The notes under the pieces were generated by a model. It had not been told where the DNA came from. It made no database searches and saw only the letters and a program-made list of their open reading frames with translations. The translations under genes were made by a program, and so were the position numbers. From RGIG3528 sp964653855 (GTDB taxonomy: Bacteria > Bacillota > Clostridia > Lachnospirales > Lachnospiraceae), in contig CAZZFV010000011.1 in assembly GCA_964653855.1 (NCBI GenBank), positions 1 through 51,016 on the forward strand: 51,016 bases of DNA, read 5' to 3'. Position 1 is the first letter of the stretch; every line of letters starts with the position of its first letter. This document shows, in pieces, positions 16,191 through 23,538 of the stretch.

Positions 16191-17420
16191 TTACCTTGCG
16201 GCACTTGTTCCCGCAACATATCCCGTGCTCCATGCCCATTGAAGGTTATATCCGCCGCATATTCCGTCAACGTCCATAATTTCACCCGCAAAATAAAGTC
16301 CCGGGATTATTTTTGACTCTAACGTCTCATTATCAATAAAGCGCGTGTCCGCACCGCCCGCAATCACTTGGGCAAATTCCGTGCCGTTTGTGCCCGTTAC
16401 ATGACATTTAAAATATTTTATGTTTTCCGAAAGCCGCTTTATATTGTCGTCGGTGAAGGCTTTTTTTACGTCTTCCGTGGGCGAAATTCCGGAACAATTT
16501 AATAACACAAAATTAAGTTTATGATTTAAAAGCCCATACATTGCTTCTTCCGCCGTACGTGATTTTAAATCCCGTCTTTTTAAGAGTACCTCTTTTACTT
16601 TATCAACACCTGTTTCCGGTAAAAAGTCAATTTCGGCACTTAAATCGGTGCTTTTTGGCACACAATACCTTGACACCTGAAAAGCCGGAATTCCGGAAAT
16701 TCCGTAGTCCGTAAAAAGTAATTCACCTTTATCTCGTGCAATTTCTTTTTTGGCGTCAAAAATTTTTATTATACCTTCCGTTCTCACACCGTTGATTGTT
16801 TTAAAAAATTTGTCGGAACACCTGATTTGGCAAAGCGACGGGAAAAGTGAAGTCACCTTATGCCCGAGACTTTTTACGATATCGTATCCGTTAAATTCGT
16901 TCGGGTTCTTTTTGCTTGCATAGCTTCCGCATGAAATTATCACTTTATCGAATGTATAAGTGTTTTCGGGAGTTTTTATTTTAAATACGTTGTTTTCTTT
17001 TTTTATGTTAATCGCTTTTTCGTGTATGAGATTTACGCCAAAAGCCTTTAATGTGAGAATAAGTGCATTCGATACGGACGACGCTTCTTCCGAATTCGGA
17101 TATAAATATCCGTTTTTATTTTTAACGCTTATTCCGATTTCGTTAAAAAATCGTATTGTGCTTTCCACATCAAATTTTTTAAGTATCGGTGAAACAAATG
17201 TGGGATTTTCCGACCTGTAACAATTATCGGACATTAACGTATTTGAAAAATTACATTTTCCGTTTCCGGTCGCATTGATCTTTTTTCCGAGCGAATCCTT
17301 TTCTTCAAATATTGTAACGGAAATGTCGGGCGCAGTTTTTTTCGCGAAAATTCCTGCGGTCATTCCCGCAGCACCGCCGCCTATTATTGCTATTCTGTTT
17401 TTAATCAAATTTTCTTTCAT
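16191..17420 (-). CDS. HI0933/BaiN-like FAD-dependent oxidoreductase
   Basis: 409 aa. N-terminal I-A-I-I-G-G-G-A-A-G-M-T FAD motif, the N-A-T-G-N-G-K-C-N-F-S-N signature of the YhiN/HI0933 family, and C-terminal F-A-G-E-I-M-D-V-D-G-I-C-G-G-Y-N-L-Q-W-A. Family members include BaiN, which reduces bile-acid intermediates, but most are of unknown function and the family is near-universal, so bile-acid activity should not be assumed. The start lies inside the last 20 bases of the flippase gene with a poor ribosome binding site, so it is probably translated by coupling. Confidence 0.86.
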   Translation of the reverse strand: MKENLIKNRIAIIGGGAAGMTAGIFAKKTAPDISVTIFEEKDSLGKKINATGNGKCNFSNTLMSDNCYRSENPTFVSPILKKFDVESTIRFFNEIGISVKNKNGYLYPNSEEASSVSNALILTLKAFGVNLIHEKAINIKKENNVFKIKTPENTYTFDKVIISCGSYASKKNPNEFNGYDIVKSLGHKVTSLFPSLCQIRCSDKFFKTINGVRTEGIIKIFDAKKEIARDKGELLFTDYGISGIPAFQVSRYCVPKSTDLSAEIDFLPETGVDKVKEVLLKRRDLKSRTAEEAMYGLLNHKLNFVLLNCSGISPTEDVKKAFTDDNIKRLSENIKYFKCHVTGTNGTEFAQVIAGGADTRFIDNETLESKIIPGLYFAGEIMDVDGICGGYNLQWAWSTGYVAGTSAAR

Positions 17421-19041
17421 TCAAAAATCCGGTCTTTTTAAGAATTTTTATGATCTTTGTCCCAAAAGGAAGTTCCGTAAGTTCTTCCTTTGTGATTGTG
17501 TTTGTTAAAAGCATAAATAAGGCGTAAACAAGTATTCCCACCGTAATCGCAAGGATTAACGAAACGATTTCGTTTTTAAATAAGTTATACAACCCCTTAT
17601 ATGAAAAATATGCCGCAGCAGCCATATAAACGGAAAAAATAAAGGGAAATACAAATGTTTTAAGGACTTCCTGTCTGTAACCCGTTTCGTGCCTTATCGT
17701 AAAAAAGTTTAAAATCCCGATCACAAGCGGAAATACCGAATATCCGATCGCAAGCACATAAATATTGAGATTTGTAAACATCAAAAGCATGACATCCGTA
17801 AAGGCATAAATTACGATTCCCACACATGCATGGATTACGGGAAAACGGAATTTTCCCATTCCTTGCAGAATATTGTTTGTTGTTGTTGAGTAAGCGTAAA
17901 ATATTATGCTTATTCCGCCGATCAGCATGAGGCGTTCGGACATTTCCGACGTGTCACCGAAAAGCACGCTCATAATGGGGCTTGCAAGCACCATAAGTCC
18001 GAATGTGCACGGAATTGCGATCATCATGTTGAATTTTACGGCCTTGTATATGTTTGAATATAACGCTTCCTTATCCTTTTTTTCAAAAGCGCGCGTGATG
18101 TTGGGAATTATTGCAACGCCTATTGCCGATGCTATCGCAAGCGGAATATTTGTAAGAACAATAAATTTTCCGTTGTAACGCCCGAAAGAAACAAGCCTTA
18201 TTTCTTCACCTATACCCTTTTGATTTAAGATATTGTTGTAAAGAAGCTGGTCGAGGTTTCCCGTAAGCGAATAAAGCACCTGATTCAAAATAATCGGTAA
18301 GACCGTAAATATAATCGAAAACAAAATAACTTTTGTGCTTTCGGGATCATTTTTGTCTTTAATTATCCTTTGCCTTAAATAAGGCTTATACATTAAATAT
18401 ATGCATAAAAGAAAAAGTAAAGCGATAATCGCGCCCATAAGTGTTCCGAGCGTTGCGCCGCATGCGCCGTAAGCGTACCTGTTAATGCTGTCTTCATATA
18501 TATTTAAAAAGAGTTTTGCGAAAATAAGTCCCGATATGACATGCACGATTTGCTCAAGTATTTGGGAAACGGATGTCGGAATCATCGTGTTTTTCCCCTG
18601 GAAAAAGCCTCTGAACACGCCGAGGAGCGAAAAAACAAAAATTGTTGGGGCAAGTGCCTTTAAGGGAATTGCGCTTTGCGCGGATTTTGTAAGAAAAAGT
18701 GCGATGTTTTCCGCGAAAAACCAAACAATAACAGACATTATGAGTCCCAAAACCGATGACAAAATAAGCCCCACTCTGAATACTTTATATGAACTCTTAT
18801 ATTCTTTTAACGTTTCTCTTTTTGAAACAAGCCTTGAAATTGCGGTGGGCATTCCGAACGTTGAAAGAAGAAGCGCAAGATTGTAAATAGCATATGCATT
18901 TGAGTAAGCACCGTACCCCGTGTCACCGAGTATTCTTGTTAACGGTACACGAAAAAAAAGCCCTATTAACCTTGATATAACCGAGGCCAGAGCCAAAATA
19001 ATTCCCGAAATATAAAATGAATTTTTTTTGGAATCACTCAA
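17401..19041 (-). CDS. SpoVB/YtgP-type lipid flippase (MOP superfamily, MurJ-like)
   Basis: 546 aa with about 14 hydrophobic segments across the whole length. The start (I-S-G-I-I-L-A-L-A-S-V-I-S-R-L-I-G-L) and R-V-P-L-T-R-I-L-G-D-T-G-Y-G-A-Y are typical of the YtgP/SpoVB group of polysaccharide exporters, whose B. subtilis member YtgP moves lipid II across the membrane for peptidoglycan synthesis. Start codon is TTG with AAGG about 11 nt before it. Downstream of ybeY by six bases. Whether it serves vegetative wall, cortex or capsule synthesis cannot be told from the sequence. Confidence 0.88.
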   Translation of the reverse strand: MSDSKKNSFYISGIILALASVISRLIGLFFRVPLTRILGDTGYGAYSNAYAIYNLALLLSTFGMPTAISRLVSKRETLKEYKSSYKVFRVGLILSSVLGLIMSVIVWFFAENIALFLTKSAQSAIPLKALAPTIFVFSLLGVFRGFFQGKNTMIPTSVSQILEQIVHVISGLIFAKLFLNIYEDSINRYAYGACGATLGTLMGAIIALLFLLCIYLMYKPYLRQRIIKDKNDPESTKVILFSIIFTVLPIILNQVLYSLTGNLDQLLYNNILNQKGIGEEIRLVSFGRYNGKFIVLTNIPLAIASAIGVAIIPNITRAFEKKDKEALYSNIYKAVKFNMMIAIPCTFGLMVLASPIMSVLFGDTSEMSERLMLIGGISIIFYAYSTTTNNILQGMGKFRFPVIHACVGIVIYAFTDVMLLMFTNLNIYVLAIGYSVFPLVIGILNFFTIRHETGYRQEVLKTFVFPFIFSVYMAAAAYFSYKGLYNLFKNEIVSLILAITVGILVYALFMLLTNTITKEELTELPFGTKIIKILKKTGFLNERKFD

Positions 19042-19047
19042 AATTTT

Positions 19048-19551
19048 TTACCTTGTAACACCGATGTTGTTTAATATTTCACGCTGCATGCTTTCCATTT
19101 TTTCGCGTTCTTCGTCATCCATATGATCAAATCCGAACAAATGCAACATGCTGTGGGCAATGAGAAACAAAACCTCTCTTTTTAAGGAATGCCCGTATTC
19201 CTTTGACTGTTCGATTGCTTTGTCTATGGACACCACAATGTCACCGAGCATAAGTTCACCCGTGTCGGGATTACATAACGTAATTTCATCTTCTTCCGAA
19301 AAATCGAAATTGCAAGGTGAATCCCACTCGATCATCGGAAAAGAAAGTACGTCGGTCGGTTTATCTATCCCTCGGTTTTCCATGTTTAACTTTTGGATTT
19401 CGGGATTTGTGGTAAAGAGCACGTTTACTTCCGTTTCATAGGGACAATTTAAGTAATCGACGGTTTCTTTGATTGTTCTTTTTATTTCCTCATATATGTC
19501 AAAATCAAAAATATCGTTTAAATCGACTTCCGATTCAAAAAAAACGTTCAT
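19048..19551 (-). CDS. ybeY: Endoribonuclease YbeY (16S rRNA maturation)
   Basis: 167 aa. Carries the zinc motif H-S-M-L-H-L-F-G-F-D-H (H-x3-H-x5-H) near residue 132-142 and the upstream N-x-x-Y/N-R-G-x-D-x-P-T-D-V-L-S-F-P signature, here N-R-G-I-D-K-P-T-D-V-L-S-F-P. YbeY trims the 3' end of 16S rRNA and takes part in ribosome quality control. AAAGGA precedes the ATG. The order phoH, HD protein, ybeY is conserved in Firmicutes. Confidence 0.96.
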   Translation of the reverse strand: MNVFFESEVDLNDIFDFDIYEEIKRTIKETVDYLNCPYETEVNVLFTTNPEIQKLNMENRGIDKPTDVLSFPMIEWDSPCNFDFSEEDEITLCNPDTGELMLGDIVVSIDKAIEQSKEYGHSLKREVLFLIAHSMLHLFGFDHMDDEEREKMESMQREILNNIGVTR

Positions 19552-19563
19552 CTAATTTTCCTT

Positions 19564-20778
19564 TCAGAAATTGTTAAGTGTTTCCACAAACGAATCCTTT
19601 ATGTCCTTGCAATCCTTAACGGAAAGCGAACACGAGTCAAGACGCCCGTTAAGCATAAATTTTGACATTACGTTGTCGGTGATCTTTTCCGGCACAGCTT
19701 TATCAGGCATGTTTTTCTTTAAATAAAAATATGTGGAAATAACGGTGTCACTTATTGCAACGATTGCGGATTCCTTTGTCGTAAATTCCGGTTTATCCTT
19801 ACTTATCACTTCATTTATTGCTTTTATTAAGAATTCCGGAAAATTTTCGCGCGTCAAAATATCGATTGTTTCGGTAACCGCATCACCCAAATTCATTTTT
19901 CCTATCTCATGATAAAGCGCAATCACACGCGCAAAATCTTTGTTTCCGCCGATTTTTTCGGTAACGATTTCGGCAACATATGCAATTCTCATTGAATGTA
20001 AATATGCGCTCTTTTTCTTTTCTTTTAAAGCGTCCAAAAGCGGCGAATTTTCGGATAAGTAATTTGTGCAATCGTTTTCTTTTTCTGCGAGAACTTCGGG
20101 TGCGGTTAAAACTTCGTTTTCGTTTATGCTTTTAAAAATGTCCGGTGTGTCAAAAGACAGATTTTCCGGTAAATTCTCACTTGAATTTTCCTTTTTGTCA
20201 AGCTCTTTTGCAAGAGTTTTGAGATATGAAATACCGTCTTTGTTTTTGCCGAACATGACTTTCCCCTCTTTCGCGGATTTTTGATATATAATTTCAATTA
20301 TGTAAACCAAAGAAGAAGCGATAAAGCAAATTAAAAAATCAATTAAAAGGTATGTATATCCGCTTTTAAAATAAAAAAAGCTTTGTTCCAAAAAGAAACA
20401 TGCGGAAAAAATCGAAACTCCGAAATCAAAAAAATAAGATATCATAAGTATTCCGAGTATGTATAACGGAACATGCGTTTTATCCGCACAAAAAACATAA
20501 AGGCACATCGAGCCGAAAAAAGAACTTAAAAATATTATGATTTCGTGTTTTGTGATATTTTCGTCACGGCATTTGAATATAGCATATATAATCACAAGTA
20601 TAAGTGAGAGACACGATATCACAATATGAATAAGTGATGTATTAGCGTCCGCATTTTTTAGTATCGATCCCGTAATCGCAAGAAATCCGGTGATCAATAT
20701 AGAAACAGAAATCGCAATACATTTCTTTAAATATGCCTTATTTTGTTTTAAAGCTTCTTTCTCTTTTCCCCTTGTCAC
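19564..20778 (-). CDS. Degenerate 7TM-HD (PgpH/YqfF-like) membrane protein
   Basis: 404 aa from a GTG start with AAGGAG 8 nt upstream; it overlaps phoH by 41 bp. About six membrane segments (residues 20-165), a charged linker, then a C-terminal region (about 250-404) resembling the HD half of PgpH: Y-L-H-S-M at 259-263, Y-H-E-I-G-K at 289-294, I-S-D at 342-344, and a tail L-D-S-C-S-L-S-V-K-D like the PgpH end. The position between phoH and ybeY is that of pgpH, the c-di-AMP phosphodiesterase. But it lacks the extracellular 7TMR domain (PgpH is ~710 aa), has HE instead of HD, and no later H-H-G-T, so catalysis is doubtful. Homology is likely; function unknown. Confidence 0.78.
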   Translation of the reverse strand: MTRGKEKEALKQNKAYLKKCIAISVSILITGFLAITGSILKNADANTSLIHIVISCLSLILVIIYAIFKCRDENITKHEIIIFLSSFFGSMCLYVFCADKTHVPLYILGILMISYFFDFGVSIFSACFFLEQSFFYFKSGYTYLLIDFLICFIASSLVYIIEIIYQKSAKEGKVMFGKNKDGISYLKTLAKELDKKENSSENLPENLSFDTPDIFKSINENEVLTAPEVLAEKENDCTNYLSENSPLLDALKEKKKSAYLHSMRIAYVAEIVTEKIGGNKDFARVIALYHEIGKMNLGDAVTETIDILTRENFPEFLIKAINEVISKDKPEFTTKESAIVAISDTVISTYFYLKKNMPDKAVPEKITDNVMSKFMLNGRLDSCSLSVKDCKDIKDSFVETLNNF

Positions 20779-21751
20779 TTCCGTTTCTCCTTGTCTCTTT
20801 TTTCTCGTATTCCTCGTAAGCGTTTACTATTTTTTGAACAAGAGGATGCCGTACAACGTCGACGGAGGTGAGATGCGAAATTCCGATTTCGGGAATGTTT
20901 TTGAGCACTTTAAGCGCGGTATCGAGTCCGCTTTCGGTGTTCATGGGCAAATCTTTTTGAGTTAAGTCACCCGTAATGATTGCTTTCGAACCGAAACCGA
21001 TACGCGTCAAAAACATCTTCATCTGTGCGGGTGTCGTGTTTTGCGCTTCGTCAAGGATGATAAAGGCGTTGTCGAGCGTGCGTCCGCGCATGTAGGCAAG
21101 CGGTGCGACTTCGATTAAACCTTTTTCCATGTTTTTTTGGAAAGATTCGGGTCCCATTATTTGATAAAGCGCGTCGTAAAGCGGACGAAGGTAAGGATCT
21201 ACTTTACTTTGAAGGTCGCCCGGCAAAAAGCCGAGTTTCTCTCCCGCTTCGATTGCGGGACGCGTGAGTATTATACGTGACACTTCGTCGTTTTTGAACG
21301 CTCTTATTGCCATTGCCATTGCAAGATAAGTTTTACCCGTTCCCGCAGGTCCGACACCGAATACGATCATTTTGTTACGGATTTCGTTAACGTATTCCTT
21401 TTGACCGATAGTCTTCGGCTTAATGGGCTTTCCCATAAGCGTATAGCAAATTAAGTCATTGTCTGCTTCCGCCGCACTTTTTAATTTGTTTTCGAGGCTC
21501 ATCGCAATCAAATAATTTACGGATTGCTCTGTTATGGGACTTCCTTTTCTTATTTGGTCAGTAAGCGCATTAATCAATTCTTCCGCTATTCCCACACTTC
21601 CCTCGTCACCGATTATTTTAAGCTCTCCGTCACGCGAAATCAGCGATACATTAAAGCTTTTTTCTATTTTTTTTGCGAATAAATCATATTCACCGAAAAT
21701 TTCTTTGATAATCGCCGAGTCAAGCATAAGCGCTTTTGATGTGTCAACCAT
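20738..21751 (-). CDS. phoH: PhoH family ATPase
   Basis: 337 aa, the PhoH/PhoL form. The P-loop G-P-A-G-T-G-K-T-Y-L lies near residue 137, followed by the Walker B region F-I-I-L-D-E-A-Q-N-T-T and a T-G-D-L-T-Q segment typical of the family. An N-terminal KH-like part precedes the ATPase. PhoH proteins are linked to RNA metabolism through steady association with YbeY. It seems to start the run leading to miaB. The ribosome binding site (AAGGACAGGGA) is moderate and no strong promoter stands out in the 79-bp gap, so it may be co-transcribed with the diguanylate cyclase gene. Confidence 0.93.
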   Translation of the reverse strand: MVDTSKALMLDSAIIKEIFGEYDLFAKKIEKSFNVSLISRDGELKIIGDEGSVGIAEELINALTDQIRKGSPITEQSVNYLIAMSLENKLKSAAEADNDLICYTLMGKPIKPKTIGQKEYVNEIRNKMIVFGVGPAGTGKTYLAMAMAIRAFKNDEVSRIILTRPAIEAGEKLGFLPGDLQSKVDPYLRPLYDALYQIMGPESFQKNMEKGLIEVAPLAYMRGRTLDNAFIILDEAQNTTPAQMKMFLTRIGFGSKAIITGDLTQKDLPMNTESGLDTALKVLKNIPEIGISHLTSVDVVRHPLVQKIVNAYEEYEKKETRRNGSDKGKRERSFKTK

Positions 21752-21830
21752 TTAAGTCCCTGTCCTTATTTTTCGTTATCCGAAAATGAATGATGCTGTT
21801 TATTTTTTTATTCGAAAGAAAAAGTTGTCT

Positions 21831-22988
21831 TTATTTTTCCAAATCAAGAAGCGAATGATGCTCCTGTTTTTCTTTATACATGATATCGTCAACCCTTGCG
21901 GTCAACGTTTCGATCGTATCCGATTCCTTGTCGAATGCGGAATAGCCGATACTGAGCGACAATTGATATTTTGACGTCGTATAGATGTTTCGCTCGGTTA
22001 TAAGCCGCCTTATTTCTTTTTTCAAAGCAACGATTTCGTCTTCGAATCTTGATTTTACGACATATACAAATTCGTCACCGCCGTAACGCGCGAGGAAAAT
22101 TCCTCTTTCTCCGGAGCATGCCTTTTTAAGTAACGACGCAACTTCGGTAATCGCTTTGTCGCCTTCCGTATGACCGAATTTGTCATTTATTTTCTTAAAA
22201 TAATCGATATCGACAAGCATCAGATATATATCCATATTTTCGGAAGGATCCGAAATGCATGAATTTATATAAGTCAAATATTGACGCTTGTTGTTGAGTC
22301 CCGTGAGTCCGTCCGCCGAAAGCCAATTGTATTGGACATCCGTCGAAATGGCACCGATAACAAGCGATATTGCGGGCAAAATCGAATAAACGTTGTCAAA
22401 AATACAACATCCGATAAGAGCCATTATCGGTAAAGTAATAATCGCACCTATGGCATCGTGCTTAAAAATCGCTCTTGTTTCCGGATCGTAAAAAAAAGCG
22501 ACAAGGCATTGAACGGTTGCCATGATTAAATAAAAAAAGTATACGATAAAAGCGAGTGCCCTAAATTCACCGAAATTCTTTTCTGCAGTAACGGGATCAA
22601 AAAAGATTATGCATTTTGTCCACGGGGTTGTTGCAAGAAGCGCAAGTAAAGCGATCAAAGGAATTGCATATTTAATTTTGTTTTCGTCGGTTACTACTTT
22701 TTTGTTTCTTGTGAATGTTGTTGAATATATGAGCCAATAATAGGTTGTAAAACCCAAAACACTTAAATACGATATGTTAAAAATGTTCTTAATTACATAG
22801 AAAAACTTTCCCGTACCGTAAGAAATTGCCGCACAGACAATGTCAAGCGCAATCGTTGCCATAACAGAATAAGAAAGCTTCAAAAATAATTTTTGGCTGC
22901 TGCTTTCGTCATGCGCTTTTAGGAGCCTTCCGAGAAACCATATAACCAAAAAAATACAAACAATGTCAAGTTCAACCCTATATTGCAT
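21831..22988 (-). CDS. Membrane diguanylate cyclase (GGDEF domain)
   Basis: 385 aa. Six to seven membrane helices cover about residues 5-215, then a GGDEF domain from D-G-L-T-G-L-N-N-K (near 226) with G-G-D-E-F intact at 303-307, so synthesis of c-di-GMP from two GTP is expected. The residues before the motif (E-R-G-I-F-L-A) lack the RxxD inhibitory I-site, so product inhibition through that site is unlikely. GGAGG precedes the ATG. The membrane part probably senses an unknown signal; it has no recognizable ligand domain. Confidence 0.92.
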   Translation of the reverse strand: MQYRVELDIVCIFLVIWFLGRLLKAHDESSSQKLFLKLSYSVMATIALDIVCAAISYGTGKFFYVIKNIFNISYLSVLGFTTYYWLIYSTTFTRNKKVVTDENKIKYAIPLIALLALLATTPWTKCIIFFDPVTAEKNFGEFRALAFIVYFFYLIMATVQCLVAFFYDPETRAIFKHDAIGAIITLPIMALIGCCIFDNVYSILPAISLVIGAISTDVQYNWLSADGLTGLNNKRQYLTYINSCISDPSENMDIYLMLVDIDYFKKINDKFGHTEGDKAITEVASLLKKACSGERGIFLARYGGDEFVYVVKSRFEDEIVALKKEIRRLITERNIYTTSKYQLSLSIGYSAFDKESDTIETLTARVDDIMYKEKQEHHSLLDLEK

Positions 22989-23064
22989 TGCCGCACCTCC
23001 GTCAAAAATCCCTAAACTACCCTCATTATCACTCGGGAATACTATTTATCCCGATATCGTTATA

Positions 23065-23094
23065 ATTATAAAAAAAAATTTAAAGAAATGTAAA
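23065..23094 (-). promoter_or_regulatory. Sigma-A promoter of the diguanylate cyclase gene
   Basis: Minus-strand TTTACA, 18 bp, TATAAT, some 77 bp before the start codon and after the rpsU terminator. The short leader holds a small hairpin (TCGGGA/TCCCGA, 23033-23054) but nothing like a c-di-GMP riboswitch. Confidence 0.7.
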
Positions 23095-23131
23095 CCCGGA
23101 AACAGTATAGCACAATTATTAATGATATTAA

Positions 23132-23167
23132 AGAAAAAAATAATCCCCGTTTTAAACGGGGATTATT
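23132..23167 (-). terminator. Rho-independent terminator of rpsU
   Basis: Perfect 14-bp inverted repeat AATAATCCCCGTTT / AAACGGGGATTATT with a T run on the minus strand, starting 10 bp after the rpsU stop. Confidence 0.93.
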
Positions 23168-23176
23168 AAGTAAAAA

Positions 23177-23353
23177 CTATTTAAATTTGCGCTTACGTGC
23201 TGCTTCAGACTTTTTCTTACGTCTTACGCTCGGCTTTTCGTAATGCTCACGCTTACGAACCTCCTGCTGGATGCCTGCCTTTGCACAATTTCTCTTAAAT
23301 CTGCGAAGCGCGCTATCAAGTGATTCGTTTTCTTTTACGATTACTGTAGACAT
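23177..23353 (-). CDS. rpsU: 30S ribosomal protein S21
   Basis: 58 aa. Begins S-T-V-I-V-K-E-N-E-S-L-D-S-A-L-R-R-F-K-R and ends in a very basic R-R-K-K-K-S-E-A-A-R-K-R-K tail, as all S21 proteins. S21 sits on the 30S platform near the anti-Shine-Dalgarno. The ATG at 23353 is chosen over a longer reading from 23419, which would lie in the leader; GGAGGGAGGG lies just before it. Single-gene transcript with its own promoter and terminator. Confidence 0.97.
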   Translation of the reverse strand: MSTVIVKENESLDSALRRFKRNCAKAGIQQEVRKREHYEKPSVRRKKKSEAARKRKFK

Positions 23354-23425
23354 TCTGTTATCCCTCCCTCCGGTCGGATAGTTCTTGTGCCTATACAACT
23401 GTTTGGAAGATAAAAGCACTCTGAT

Positions 23426-23453
23426 ATTATAGCATAAAAATTATGTTCGTCAA
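23426..23453 (-). promoter_or_regulatory. Sigma-A promoter of rpsU
   Basis: Minus-strand TTGACG, 16 bp, TATAAT, about 75 bp before the rpsU start. Confidence 0.85.
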
Positions 23454-23538
23454 TCGTAAAAATAAGTTTTTGATGACTTTTTTTTACTTTTCTTTTTTGA
23501 AGTCGGAAATATGTCCGCAAACCGGATTAAAGGTTATC

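Noticed and set aside
16191..17420. Bile-acid metabolism by the BaiN-like protein
   Set aside because: The HI0933 family is widespread and no other bai gene is nearby; the similarity alone does not support this role.
22989..23064. c-di-GMP riboswitch in the leader of the diguanylate cyclase gene
   Set aside because: The leader is only about 70 nt with one small hairpin; no GEMM-type core is seen.
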